A DNA stretch of 64,000 nucleotides, taken from NCBI GenBank assembly GCA_030057555.1, contig JASGUU010000006.1, positions 1 through 64,000 on the forward strand, written 5' to 3'. Shown here piece by piece: positions 25,678-34,984 of the stretch (position 1 is its first letter; each line of letters starts with the position of its first letter). This DNA is from Bacillota bacterium. Lineage in GTDB: Bacteria > Bacillota > Clostridia > Saccharofermentanales > Fastidiosipilaceae. A model generated the notes under the pieces. The model saw only the letters and a list, made by a program, of their open reading frames with translations, ran no database searches and was not told the DNA's origin. The position numbers and the translations under genes are program-made.

Positions 25678-26430
25678 ATGCTGCTCAAAGAGATAGGACA
25701 GTACTGGGATACAAGAGCAGAAGGTTACTCCATCTCCGTTAACAGTCAGCTGGCCGGCGACGCGGCGAAGCACTATCAGGAGCTGCTGCGCCAGGCCAAA
25801 CCGGCAGGAGAACAGCTCTGCTGTCTGGACATCGGCTGCGGGCCGGGCTTTTTCTCCATTTTGCTCGCCCGGGACGGACACCAGGTCACGGCGCTGGATT
25901 ATTCCCGTGAGATGCTGAAACGGGCCGAGGCCAATTTCGCCGCCGCCGGTGTGCATCCCACTGTGCTCGTGGGTGATGCCCAGAACCTTCCCTTTGCAGA
26001 TAACAGCTTCGATATGCTTGTCTCGAGGGATCTCGTCTGGAATCTCGAACAGCCCGTTCGAGCCTATTCCGAATGGCTGCGGGTTCTGAAACCCGGAGGG
26101 CGGGTCTTTGTATCGGATGGGAACTACTACCTCCACTATTACCACCCTGACTACAAACGGGCCAGGGAGCTCCTGCGTCGCGGCTCCCATTCCTGTTACG
26201 GCGTGGATCCCACACCCATCAACGATATGGCCCGCGACCTTCCCCTTTCGAGACAGCTGCGGCCGGACTGGGATGTCAGGATTCTGACGGGGCTGGGATT
26301 CCAGAACATTCAGACCCGCATCCACTACAGGGATTATAAGGACCCGGATACGGGGGAGACCAGGAAGCTTGGCTCTCATTTTGTCCTCTGGGGTGAAAAG
26401 TGCAGCCGGGGCTGTGAGTCAGCAGAATGA
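25678..26430 (+). CDS. Class I SAM-dependent methyltransferase in an ABC importer operon
   Basis: A 250-residue Rossmann-fold methyltransferase (Methyltransf_11/UbiE-like). Motif I is LDIGCGPGFFS (about 50-60), the acidic strand end is VTALDYS, and GDAQNLPFADNSFD binds the adenine side. The post-motif LKPGGRVFVSDGNYY is present. It is first in the operon and its stop overlaps the start of the permease gene by 4 nt (ATGA), so it is tightly coupled to import. It may modify the imported substrate or help make a metal-binding ligand; neither is shown by sequence. Confidence 0.88.
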   Translation: MLLKEIGQYWDTRAEGYSISVNSQLAGDAAKHYQELLRQAKPAGEQLCCLDIGCGPGFFSILLARDGHQVTALDYSREMLKRAEANFAAAGVHPTVLVGDAQNLPFADNSFDMLVSRDLVWNLEQPVRAYSEWLRVLKPGGRVFVSDGNYYLHYYHPDYKRARELLRRGSHSCYGVDPTPINDMARDLPLSRQLRPDWDVRILTGLGFQNIQTRIHYRDYKDPDTGETRKLGSHFVLWGEKCSRGCESAE

Positions 26431-27368
26431 AAAGATACATTGCACAGAGACTGCTGCAGCTCATCATCGTCATTATCGGTGTCACGTTTCTGACCTTTTT
26501 TGTCACCACCCTTACACCCAGCGATGCTGCCGAGATGCACTTTCTGTCCATGGGCATTCTGCCTTCCGAGGAGGAGCTGGAGGCGACGAGAGAAAAATTC
26601 GGTCTGAACGATCCCTTTCTGCTGCGCTACTTCAACTGGCTCGGCGGGGTGATCCGGGGCGATTTCGGACAGTCACTGATGGACCAGGAGTCCATCATGA
26701 CGAAGTTTCTGCGCAAGCTCCCCATGACGCTGATTTTGACCGGTGCCACGCTGCTGCTGGTGGTGATCGTCTCCTTTCCGTTAGGGGTATTCATCGCGGT
26801 CTACAGCAACCGGCTGCCGGATTATCTGACCCGCCTGATCATGTTCATCGGAAATGCCGTGCCGGGCTTCTGGATGTCGCTGATGGTCATGTATTTCCTG
26901 GGTGTGCAGCTGAAGCTGTTCCCGATCATCGGCAGGGGGGATGCCGAGAGTCTGGTGATGCCCATGCTCTCGCTCGCCATTCCGATGATCTGCTCCTATA
27001 CCCGTCAGGTGCGCACGGCCGTGCTCGAAGAGCTGTCCGGAGACTATATCGTTGGGCTGCGCTCCCGGGGTGTCGGCGAAGGCCGCATTCTTTTTGCCCA
27101 TGTGCTGCCCAATGCCATGATCCCCATCGTCAATATGCTGGGCCTGTCCCTCGGCGGACTGCTGGGCGGCTCCACCATTGTCGAATCCATTTACAACTGG
27201 AAGGGCATCGGCAGCATGGTCGTCGGCGCCATAGGCAACCGTGACTATCCCATCATCCAGTGCTATGTCCTGTGGATGTCCGTGATCTATGTGCTGTCGA
27301 ATCTGCTGGTGGACATTTCCCATTACTTCATGGACCCCCAGCTGCGCATCAGAGAAACGGTGAGGTGA
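26427..27368 (+). CDS. ABC transporter permease, DppB/NikB type
   Basis: A 313-residue inner-membrane permease with an N-terminal helix (RYIAQRLLQLIIVIIGVTFL), a periplasmic-type loop with GLNDPFLLRYFNWLGGVIRG, and five further helices. The EAA loop for ATPase contact reads EELSGDYIVGLRSRGVGEG. These are standard for dipeptide/nickel/opine family permeases. It starts inside the methyltransferase stop codon and is followed 3 nt later by the second permease. Confidence 0.92.
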   Translation: MKRYIAQRLLQLIIVIIGVTFLTFFVTTLTPSDAAEMHFLSMGILPSEEELEATREKFGLNDPFLLRYFNWLGGVIRGDFGQSLMDQESIMTKFLRKLPMTLILTGATLLLVVIVSFPLGVFIAVYSNRLPDYLTRLIMFIGNAVPGFWMSLMVMYFLGVQLKLFPIIGRGDAESLVMPMLSLAIPMICSYTRQVRTAVLEELSGDYIVGLRSRGVGEGRILFAHVLPNAMIPIVNMLGLSLGGLLGGSTIVESIYNWKGIGSMVVGAIGNRDYPIIQCYVLWMSVIYVLSNLLVDISHYFMDPQLRIRETVR

Positions 27369-27371
27369 GCC

Positions 27372-28244
27372 ATGGCAAAGCTTAAGCAGGCTCCCGCCGG
27401 CGGGGAAATTCGCCTGAAACGGGGACTTCAGAGAGGGACCGTGATCCGGATCAAGTTCTATGCCATCCTGACGATCGCCATTTTGTTTGTGCTGTTCGCC
27501 ATGAATGCAGAGCACTTTGCCCCCTACGATCCCATTGCCAATGACTATGCCTGTTCCCTGCAGCCGCCTTCGGCGGAGCACATCTGCGGCACGGACAAGC
27601 TCGGACGGGATGTCTATTCCCGCATCCTCTGCGGTGCCGGCGGCTCCTTCTCCATGGCCTTCGTCATGCTCATTTTTGTCTCGACGATTGGCACCACCAT
27701 CGGCATGCTCTGCGGCTATTTCGGCGGCAGGTTCGATGTGATCATGATGCGCTTTGTTGATGTTCTGCTGGCCTTCCCGGATACCGTATTTGCCATTGCG
27801 GTGGCGGGCATGCTGGGGCCCGGTGTTCTGAATGCCGTGATCGCTCTGGGCCTGCTGAGCTGGACCAGCTTTGCCCGCATGGCCCGCAGCCTGACAGCGT
27901 CGGTCCGGGAGAAGGATTTCATCGCCCAGGCGCGCTTCAACGGCGCTTCCACCCCCAGAATCATTCTCAAGTACATTTTTCCCAATGTGGCGCCTCAGAT
28001 CATCGTCATGGCCACCATGCGTATCGGCGGGACCATTCTGTCCCTGTCCAGCCTCTCCTTTCTGGGTCTGGCCTCCCAGCCGCCGGCTCCGGAGTGGGGC
28101 GTCATGGTTTCCGAGAGCAAGGCCTATATGCAGACGGCTCCCTGGATGATGATCTATCCCGGTCTGGCTCTGGTGCTGACCGTCGTGATATTCAATCTAT
28201 TGGGCGACAGCCTGAGAGATGTAATGGACACAAAGAAACAGTAG
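27372..28244 (+). CDS. ABC transporter permease, DppC/NikC type
   Basis: A 290-residue second permease. It has an N-terminal helix, the family motif GTDKLGRDVYSRILCGAGGS after it, and the EAA loop ASVREKDFIAQARFNGASTP. It pairs with the upstream permease to form the channel. GAGGTGAG precedes its ATG. Confidence 0.92.
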   Translation: MAKLKQAPAGGEIRLKRGLQRGTVIRIKFYAILTIAILFVLFAMNAEHFAPYDPIANDYACSLQPPSAEHICGTDKLGRDVYSRILCGAGGSFSMAFVMLIFVSTIGTTIGMLCGYFGGRFDVIMMRFVDVLLAFPDTVFAIAVAGMLGPGVLNAVIALGLLSWTSFARMARSLTASVREKDFIAQARFNGASTPRIILKYIFPNVAPQIIVMATMRIGGTILSLSSLSFLGLASQPPAPEWGVMVSESKAYMQTAPWMMIYPGLALVLTVVIFNLLGDSLRDVMDTKKQ

Positions 28245-28261
28245 AGAAAGGATGTAAGCAA

Positions 28262-29983
28262 ATGAACATCAAAAAGACCCTGTGTCTCGTGCTGGTCCTG
28301 TGCCTGTCTCTGGCAGCGCTGGCCGCCTGCGGCCGGAAACCTGAGGAGACCGCCGCACCCACGACCACAGCCGCCGAAAAGACCGCCGCTCCGGAGGAGA
28401 CCACGGCAGCCGCCGAGAAGACCACGGCAGCTCCCGAGGAGACGACAGCCGCTCCCGAGGAGACGACAGCCGCTCCCGAGGAGACCACGGCCGCTCCGGA
28501 GGAGACCACAGCCGCACCTGAGGAGACGACAGCCGCCCCGGTGGAGGAGCCCCGGCACCTGAATGCGGCATCCTTCATGGTCGGCACGACTCTGGATGCC
28601 GCCGTCCGCTATCAGGGCTGGACCCTGACCCGTACCGGCATCGGCGAGACGCTGGTCAAGCTGGACAACAATGTCGAGCTCGAAGCCTGCGTCGCCGACT
28701 CCTGGGAGTGGGTGGACGAGTATTCCCTGAAGCTGCATGTCCGCGAGGGCATCACCTTCCACAGCGGCAAAGCTGTTGACGCTGCGGCCGTCAAGCTCTG
28801 CTTCGAGCATGCCGCCGAGACCAACGAACGCTTCCCCAACTACATCGATCTGAAGGAGTTCATCGCCGACGGCCAGGACCTGACCATTGTCTCCAACAGC
28901 AAAAATCCCCAGATGCTGTGGAACCTGACCGAACCCCTGTTCTGCGTGATGGATGTCACCGTCGAGGACATCGCGAACAAACCCGCCGGCACCGGGCCCT
29001 ACATGGTCACCTCCTTTGTTGAGGACCGCATTGAGCTCGAAGCCAACCGCAACTACTGGAACGGCGAGGTGGGCCTGGACACGATTACCTTTACCAGAGT
29101 CAGCGACGCCGAGGCCCGTGTCATGGCTTTGCAGTCCGGCGAGCTGGACATGACCATCACCATCGACCACACCAACATTAAGCTCTTCGAGAACGAGGAC
29201 TACAACGTCTCCGTTGTTTCCGGCGTCCGCACCAACGTCGTCAAGATGAATCATGCCCGGCCCTTCCTGAAGTATAAGGAGCTGCGTCAGGCCATCAGCT
29301 ATGCCATTGACCGCGAGACCTACGGCGCCAATATCACCGGCGGCGCCCCCTCCGTCTGCCTGTTCCCGGCCAGCGTTCCCTTTGATATCGACTCCATCGA
29401 GGGCTACAGCTACGATGTTGACCGGGCCGTGCAGATTCTCGATGATGCCGGCTTTGTGGACACGGACGGCGATGGCATCCGCGAGATTGACGGCGAGAAC
29501 ATCCATCTGGAGTACTATCAGTCTGCCGCCCACGGCTCCGCCGAGGCGGGCCTGATTGCCCAGGCCATTCAGGCCGATCTGCTGAAGATCGGCGTTGATG
29601 TCGAGATCATGTCCTCCGAGAACATGTCCGATATCAAGAATGCCGGCCTCTACGATTTCTGCTCCGACAACTCCAACACTGTTCCCACCGGCGACGGCCA
29701 GTATTTCCTGACCAACATGTACCTCAGCACCTCCGGTTCCAACAAGTCCGGCTATAACAATCCCGAATTTGACGCCCTGATCGAACGCTTCAATGACGCC
29801 TACAGCGCCGAGGAGCGCTATGCGATCGCGCATGAGGCCGCGCAGCTGCTGAACGATGACGCCGCAGATCTGTTTGTCACCACCGTTCCCATGAGCACGG
29901 TCTCCAGAGCCTATGTAAAGAACGCGGTACAGCCCACCGTCGACTACTACATGATCACCAAGGACATCACCATTGTGAGGTGA
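28262..29983 (+). CDS. ABC transporter substrate-binding lipoprotein, DppA/NikA family
   Basis: A 573-residue lipoprotein. The lipobox LAALAAC gives Cys about 22. A tether of TTAAPEE repeats (to about residue 98) projects the SBP_bac_5 domain, recognisable by ADSWEWVDEYSLKLHVREGITFHSGKAVDAAAVKLCFEH and PFLKYKELRQAISYAIDRE. The reading frame extends further upstream, but AGAAAGGA lies before ATG 28262 and the signal starts there. The domain size (about 470) and its company with short ATPases resemble nickel/opine importers as much as peptide importers; the ligand cannot be read by eye. Confidence 0.9.
   Translation: MNIKKTLCLVLVLCLSLAALAACGRKPEETAAPTTTAAEKTAAPEETTAAAEKTTAAPEETTAAPEETTAAPEETTAAPEETTAAPEETTAAPVEEPRHLNAASFMVGTTLDAAVRYQGWTLTRTGIGETLVKLDNNVELEACVADSWEWVDEYSLKLHVREGITFHSGKAVDAAAVKLCFEHAAETNERFPNYIDLKEFIADGQDLTIVSNSKNPQMLWNLTEPLFCVMDVTVEDIANKPAGTGPYMVTSFVEDRIELEANRNYWNGEVGLDTITFTRVSDAEARVMALQSGELDMTITIDHTNIKLFENEDYNVSVVSGVRTNVVKMNHARPFLKYKELRQAISYAIDRETYGANITGGAPSVCLFPASVPFDIDSIEGYSYDVDRAVQILDDAGFVDTDGDGIREIDGENIHLEYYQSAAHGSAEAGLIAQAIQADLLKIGVDVEIMSSENMSDIKNAGLYDFCSDNSNTVPTGDGQYFLTNMYLSTSGSNKSGYNNPEFDALIERFNDAYSAEERYAIAHEAAQLLNDDAADLFVTTVPMSTVSRAYVKNAVQPTVDYYMITKDITIVR
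28374..28541 (+). repeat. 21-bp coding repeats in lipoprotein tether
   Basis: Successive 21-bp units of the type ACGACAGCCGCTCCCGAGGAG encode TTAAPEE heptads, with one divergent AAAEK unit. Such runs change copy number by slippage, altering the length of the tether between the membrane anchor and the binding domain. Confidence 0.75.
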
Positions 29984-30003
29984 TTCTCCGTCTGGTATCC
30001 GGT

Positions 30004-30031
30004 GCGCAGGTGATCCCACGATCACCTGCGC
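30004..30031 (+). other. Perfect 12-bp intercistronic hairpin
   Basis: GCGCAGGTGATC (30004-30015) pairs perfectly with GATCACCTGCGC (30020-30031) around CCAC. It sits between the binding-protein gene and the first ATPase gene. It has no U tract, so it more likely protects or processes the mRNA, giving more binding protein than ATPase, as known for other ABC operons. Confidence 0.7.
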
Positions 30032-30057
30032 CTGCATCGCTGCCCAGGGAGCCGTCA

Positions 30058-30852
30058 GTGGAAAACATACTGCAAATTAAAAGCTTGTCGATCGTGTACA
30101 AGGAATCCCAGATCGCTGTAAATCAGTTGAGTATGGATGTTCCCAGGGGCTCTGTCGTTGCCATCGTGGGTGAGAGTGGCAGCGGGAAATCCACGGTTCT
30201 GCGTTCGCTCATCGGGCTCCTCTCCAGTGAGGGACGCATCGCAGGAGGCCAGATCCTTTTCCAGGGAGAGGATCTCGTCAAGGTATCCCAAAAACGCCTT
30301 TATCAGATCCGCGGCCGCGGCATGTCCATGATCTTTCAGGATGCGGCAGCGTCTTTTGATCCGCGGAAGAAAATCGGATATCAGTATGTAGAAGTGCTGC
30401 GCTCCCATTTCCGACTTTCCGTGGAGGAGGCGGGAAGGCAGGCACGGGAGATGCTGGAGCGCATGCAGCTGCCCGACCCGGAGCGGGTCATGGATTCCTA
30501 TCCCTTCGAACTCTCCGGAGGCATGATCCAGCGTGTGGCCATTGCCATGTCCGTTTCCATGCGCTCCGAGCTGCTGCTGGCCGATGAGCCGACCAGCGCA
30601 CTGGATGTGACCATTCAGGCGCAGGTGGTGAACCTGCTTTTGGAACTGCGCAGGAACTTTGGCACAACCATCATCATTGTGACCCATAACCTGGGTCTGG
30701 CGGCAAACATCGCGGATTTCATCGCGGTCATGCGCAGCGGCGTTCTGGTGGAGAAGGGAAGCCGGGACAGCATCATCCATTCTCCCACGGAGGAATATAC
30801 CAGGCTGCTGGTGGCCTCTGTGCCGGATATGGAGGTGGCGAGCTTTGACTGA
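30058..30852 (+). CDS. ABC transporter ATP-binding protein, DppD/NikD type
   Basis: A 264-residue ATPase with Walker A GESGSGKS, signature LSGGM in ELSGGMIQRVAIAMS, and Walker B LLADEPTSALD. The open frame extends to 29980, but GTG 30058 has GGGAG 6 nt upstream and starts at ENILQIKSLSIVY, the normal N-terminus. It lacks the C-terminal oligopeptide-type extension present in its partner. It ends 8 nt inside the next gene. Confidence 0.9.
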   Translation: MENILQIKSLSIVYKESQIAVNQLSMDVPRGSVVAIVGESGSGKSTVLRSLIGLLSSEGRIAGGQILFQGEDLVKVSQKRLYQIRGRGMSMIFQDAAASFDPRKKIGYQYVEVLRSHFRLSVEEAGRQAREMLERMQLPDPERVMDSYPFELSGGMIQRVAIAMSVSMRSELLLADEPTSALDVTIQAQVVNLLLELRRNFGTTIIIVTHNLGLAANIADFIAVMRSGVLVEKGSRDSIIHSPTEEYTRLLVASVPDMEVASFD

Positions 30853-31804
30853 AGAGAAAAGGGTGGTTCTGGATGTCGAGGATCTGTGCAAGGACTTTGT
30901 GCTGGAGAATGGCAGCCGCCTGAGCGCTGTTGACCATGTGAGTTTTCAGATCAGAGAAGGCGAATGCTTCGCCGTGATCGGCGAGAGCGGCTGCGGCAAG
31001 ACGACTCTGGCCAAGCTCATCACCCGCGTCGAAGAGGCCACATCGGGCCGCGTGATCTTTCAGGACAGGGATATCACCGCGCTGGGCAGAGGGAAGATGA
31101 AGAGCGTCCTGCGGGATATGCAGATGATTTTCCAGAATGTTCTGAGCGTGGTAAGCCCGAAGATGAAGATCCAGGATTTTCTTCTGGAGCCCTATCGAAA
31201 CTTCAGGCTGATGCCGAAGCGGGAAGCACTGGAGAACATCCGCAGAATGCTCAAAAGCGTGCGCCTGACCGAGGCGGTGCTGAAGAAGTATCCGCATCAG
31301 CTGTCCGGCGGCGAACTGCAGCGCATCTGCATTTCAAGAGCCTTTGGCATGAATCCCCAGCTGCTGATCTGTGATGAGATCACCAGCGCCCTGGATGTGT
31401 CGGTTCAGGACGATGTGATGAAGCTGTTCCGCGAGCTGCAGTCGCAGCACGGCATAGCCTGCCTGTTCATCTGCCATGATCTGGCCCTGGTCAGTAACTA
31501 TTCCGACCGGATCATGGTCATGTATCTGGGCCAGAATGTGGAAATCATAGACAGCGCGGATCTGGGCACAAAAGCCCTGCATCCGTATACCAGAGGCCTG
31601 CTGCAGTCGTTTCTGTTTATCAGCTCCGACCGGGGGCGTGCGATCAGGACCATTAGCGGCGAACCGCAAAGCCCGGTCGATGTCAGTGCTAACTGCCGTT
31701 TCTGCACCCGCTGTCCCAAAGCATCAAGCCGCTGTTTTGAGGAGGTACCGCCTCTTCGGGAGGTCGGGCCGGGTCATTATGTAGCCTGTTTTCTGCTTGA
31801 GTAA
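30845..31804 (+). CDS. ABC transporter ATP-binding protein, DppF type, TTG start
   Basis: A 319-residue ATPase: Walker A GESGCGKTT, signature LSGGELQRICISRA, Walker B LLICDEITSALD. The C-terminal oligopeptide-transporter extension has CRFCTRCPKASSRCFEE and GHYVACF, a cysteine-rich segment that in relatives can hold a metal cluster. Translation starts at the rare codon TTG 30845, supported by GGAGGTG 7 nt upstream and an 8-nt overlap with the preceding gene. It is the last gene of the operon. Confidence 0.9.
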   Translation: MTEEKRVVLDVEDLCKDFVLENGSRLSAVDHVSFQIREGECFAVIGESGCGKTTLAKLITRVEEATSGRVIFQDRDITALGRGKMKSVLRDMQMIFQNVLSVVSPKMKIQDFLLEPYRNFRLMPKREALENIRRMLKSVRLTEAVLKKYPHQLSGGELQRICISRAFGMNPQLLICDEITSALDVSVQDDVMKLFRELQSQHGIACLFICHDLALVSNYSDRIMVMYLGQNVEIIDSADLGTKALHPYTRGLLQSFLFISSDRGRAIRTISGEPQSPVDVSANCRFCTRCPKASSRCFEEVPPLREVGPGHYVACFLLE

Positions 31805-31827
31805 GCGCAGGCTGCTGACCGACCCTG

Positions 31828-33081
31828 TCAGTCTTCGAATGTGACACCGTTCAGGACATACTCGACCGTTCCGTCACTCTGGATCTCGCAGCTGATGTCG
31901 AGAATGATGTCGCCCCTGAGGCCGTTCCAGATTCCCCCGGTGCCGCCGGTACCGGGCTTTTCGTGGTAGGACTGGTACTCGAACTCAAATTCGACCAGGA
32001 AGTTTTCTCTGTCGATGGCGTTCACGTCCGTGTCGCTGGATGTCCTGATCTTCTGGAAGCTCTTTGCGCCGACGAGATGCATGTTGCGCAGTCCCAGATT
32101 GAAGGAGTTGGCGGCGTCGCTTTTGATCTTGTCGTCTTCGATGGATGTGAAGACAGTGGCATCAATGGGGCCGTCTTCCGCGCTGGAAAACGCTTCATCC
32201 AGCAGCGTATTAGCCATTTCAATGCCTGCTTCCAGAGCATCGTCGTTCAGCTGAACATCCCTGGCACCTGCCTGGCCGTACCAGGGATCAATCTCATAGC
32301 CGGCCTTCAGCTCGAAGGTAAAGGGTTCCAGCTTCAGATAGGAAGCGCCAAAGCTTACTTCGTACCTGCCCATCGGCAGCTTCTCAATGACGACCTTTGA
32401 GACACCCTTTCTGGCCTTGTTGATGGACTCGAATTCTACTTTCCTGCCATTGAGATAGACATCCGCAAAGGCAGCCGGAATCTCAAACTCGAAGTTGTCC
32501 ATTCCCAGGGGGCGCGGCCGGCCTTCCCCGTTGACATTCAGGGTCTCTCTCATCAGGCTCGTGAGAGGCTTCATGTTGGCCGTGATGTCACCATCCGTAT
32601 CATAGTAGTGGATATTAAACATGCTGTTGCCGAGGTCTTCGATGACGATATTCCTGACATCATCGCGCAGAAGAGTCTGCAAATTCTGCATCAGGGACGG
32701 ATTCCTGGCGAGATAGGCCTTGACCGTCTTCAGATAATCGACCGGAACGGCGCCTTCGCCCTTCACCGGCCACATGTTGCTGACAGCCTTTTCTTCGTCT
32801 TCTTCCACGAAGCCCATGAAGTACTGGTAGATATGGCTGTCTTCACCCAGAATAATCGCCTCGTCCCAGTACCGTTCAGAGGATGTCGTCTCAGCTGCTT
32901 CCTCAGATGCCTTCAGGCTCTCCTCTGTCTCTCCGCTCGTCTCAACTGTTGCCTCGACGGTTGTTTCAGCAGCCGTCCGGCTCGGGCGGGCAGTGCTGTC
33001 CTCGATTTTATCGTTCCGGCCACAGGACGATAATGCGAGAATCATGGCCATTATAATAATTATTAATCTTTTTGTGCTCAC
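31828..33081 (-). CDS. Lipoprotein of unknown function, possibly TcaA-like
   Basis: A 417-residue lipoprotein. The frame is open further upstream, but GTG 33081 has GGAGGT 6 nt before it and opens directly into a signal with lipobox ALSSC. A Thr/Glu-rich tether (about 25-65) leads to a folded body. The segment VYLNGRKVEFES...KLPMGRYEVSFGASYLKLEP recalls the repeated small beta domains of TcaA/YvbJ-type wall proteins, but the N-terminal zinc ribbon and membrane helix of those are absent. I do not recognise a specific function. Confidence 0.8.
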   Translation of the reverse strand: MSTKRLIIIIMAMILALSSCGRNDKIEDSTARPSRTAAETTVEATVETSGETEESLKASEEAAETTSSERYWDEAIILGEDSHIYQYFMGFVEEDEEKAVSNMWPVKGEGAVPVDYLKTVKAYLARNPSLMQNLQTLLRDDVRNIVIEDLGNSMFNIHYYDTDGDITANMKPLTSLMRETLNVNGEGRPRPLGMDNFEFEIPAAFADVYLNGRKVEFESINKARKGVSKVVIEKLPMGRYEVSFGASYLKLEPFTFELKAGYEIDPWYGQAGARDVQLNDDALEAGIEMANTLLDEAFSSAEDGPIDATVFTSIEDDKIKSDAANSFNLGLRNMHLVGAKSFQKIRTSSDTDVNAIDRENFLVEFEFEYQSYHEKPGTGGTGGIWNGLRGDIILDISCEIQSDGTVEYVLNGVTFED

Positions 33082-33644
33082 AAAAACACCTCCAAATTCT
33101 TTCCAGTACAAACCCGGGGGAGTATAACATATTTTAGCAAACGGCTCATGGACCGTTTGCCGGGTAGTCAGGCCGCGTTGCCAGAATGGCGACATCATGC
33201 TGGTGTTTTCTGTGTTTTTGCAGTGATAAATCCCATGATTGTTATGGATGCGAGACAGGCTTGTCAGGTGCACATGACCATCGCAGCTTTTCATAGCAAA
33301 TTCAGGAAAACAGCACATGTCGCTGCCACGAGTTCCATGCCTCCGCCATCACGGCAGAGGAGATGATTCCCGGCGCCTGTGTAACCCGTTAGGATGGCAT
33401 GGATCCCAGGCCGCCTTTACGGACCCAGACGGTACAGCTGTCTGCTATCCCGATGCAGCTCCACCGGAAGCTCTGAGCAGCATACGCGTTGCCTGCTGTC
33501 GGACTGCACTCCAGCACTGTTTTCTCAGGTGCGGTCAACGAGAGGAAGAAAAATGATCATAAAAGAGCAATTTGTGATTGACTTTTCCGCGTGCACACCA
33601 TAGGCTGGTAGAGATTGTTTCCGGAGGGGAAAGGAGAATCAATA
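33082..33644. other. Divergent regulatory gap between lipoprotein and yeiH
   Basis: For the minus-strand lipoprotein gene a -10 TATACT lies at 33121-33126 (minus), just below a CAAACGG/CCGTTTG hairpin (33138-33160). The remainder, about 33170-33640, has no supported gene. It should contain the yeiH promoter, but I could not choose one with confidence. Confidence 0.4.
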
Positions 33645-34703
33645 GTGAACAAGGTACTGGATAAGATTAAAGTGCTTCTGCCGGGGCTCCTCTACAGCGT
33701 GGCAGTTGCCATTCCGGCGCATCTGCTGGGGAAAAAGTTCCCTATCGCGGGAGGAGCCGTGATCGCCATTCTGATGGGCATGCTCATCAACGTCTTCTAT
33801 AAGCCGGGGAAAGCTCTGGCACCAGGTGTCAAATTTGCTTCGAAGACCATCCTGCAGGCAGCGGTGGTCCTGCTCGGTTTCGGCCTCAATCTCTCTGTTG
33901 TAGTCCAGATCGGCGTATCTTCGTTGCCCATCATCATGAGTACCATCGCCACTTCGCTGCTTGTGGCCTATGTCATGCATAAAGCCTTGAAGGTGGACGG
34001 GCAGATTTCCACCCTGATTGGCGTGGGAACCTCCATCTGCGGCGGTTCTGCCGTCGCTGCAACGGCACCAGTTATCGATGCCGACGACGAGAAAGTAGCT
34101 CAGGCGATCTCCGTTATCTTCTTCTTCAATGTTCTGGCGGCTATCTTTTTCCCGACCTTTGGCAACTGGATCGGCATTCCCCATGTTGACGGAGAGGCCT
34201 TCGGCCTTTTTGCGGCTACGGCAGTCAACGACACATCGAGTGTCACAGCTACGGCGTCCACCTGGGATACGATGCATAATCTCGGCTCGCAGACACTGAA
34301 CCATGCCGTTACTGTCAAGCTGACCCGTACTCTGTTCATTATTCCCATTACCGTAGGCCTGGCTTTTATCAGAGGCAGGAAGGGAGCGGAGGGCCAGGGC
34401 GCCCGCAAAGAGAAATTCAACATCAAAAAGGCGGTCCCTCTTTTCATTGGCCTCTTCGTTCTGGCTTCTCTCGCCACGACCATCGTCGAAGCTCTTTCCG
34501 TGCCCTATGCCCATGAAGTCTTTGGCTTCTTCAAGTCCGCCAGCAAGTTCTTCATCGTCTGGGCCATGGCTGCCATAGGCCTCAACACCGATGTGGTCAA
34601 ACTGGTCAAGACCGGCGGCAAACCCATTCTGCTTGGCTTTACCTGCTGGGTGGCAGTAACCGCCATGGGCCTGCTTATGATGAAGCTGACGGGTGTGTTT
34701 TAG
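33645..34703 (+). CDS. YeiH-family putative sulfate/anion exporter
   Basis: A 352-residue membrane protein of the UPF0324/YeiH family, with about ten hydrophobic segments and the signature IGVGTSICGGSAVAATAPVI. Members are annotated as putative sulfate exporters, related to cysteine/taurine metabolism. GTG 33645 has AAGGAGA 7 nt upstream; an earlier in-frame ATG lacks one. The next two genes handle sulfur redox chemistry, which supports a sulfur-anion substrate (sulfate or sulfite) here. Confidence 0.88.
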   Translation: MNKVLDKIKVLLPGLLYSVAVAIPAHLLGKKFPIAGGAVIAILMGMLINVFYKPGKALAPGVKFASKTILQAAVVLLGFGLNLSVVVQIGVSSLPIIMSTIATSLLVAYVMHKALKVDGQISTLIGVGTSICGGSAVAATAPVIDADDEKVAQAISVIFFFNVLAAIFFPTFGNWIGIPHVDGEAFGLFAATAVNDTSSVTATASTWDTMHNLGSQTLNHAVTVKLTRTLFIIPITVGLAFIRGRKGAEGQGARKEKFNIKKAVPLFIGLFVLASLATTIVEALSVPYAHEVFGFFKSASKFFIVWAMAAIGLNTDVVKLVKTGGKPILLGFTCWVAVTAMGLLMMKLTGVF

Positions 34704-34748
34704 GCCCGTTTCCGGACGGGGAACTGGCAGCGGCCGGACAGGCGATTT

Positions 34749-34783
34749 GAAAGCCGGGATGGAACGTGTTCCGGCTTTCTTTG
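34749..34783 (+). terminator. Terminator after yeiH
   Basis: GAAAGCCGG (34749-34757) pairs with CCGGCTTTC (34771-34779), followed by TTT. Its core, GAAAGCCGGGATGGA, is nearly the same as the terminator at 5067. Confidence 0.82.
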
Positions 34784-34984
34784 CAGTCTGCCAGCGGGCT
34801 GCATATGCCCGGGACGCATTATTATCTGTTTAAAATCAGTCGAGGACGGGTACAACTTGCGCTATATCTCTGCCCAAATGTAAATCGTTCCTTATTGATT
34901 CGTTCAGTGGCGCAGTGTTAGACTGTGCCCAATGTGCCGTAACTTCACGTGGTGCCAAATTTCAAAAGAAGAAGGTGTATGTCA

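Noticed and set aside
28154-30037. 627-residue open frame antisense to the binding-protein gene
   Set aside because: It mirrors the substrate-binding lipoprotein and its repeats, has no family motifs, and would conflict with a well-supported operon.
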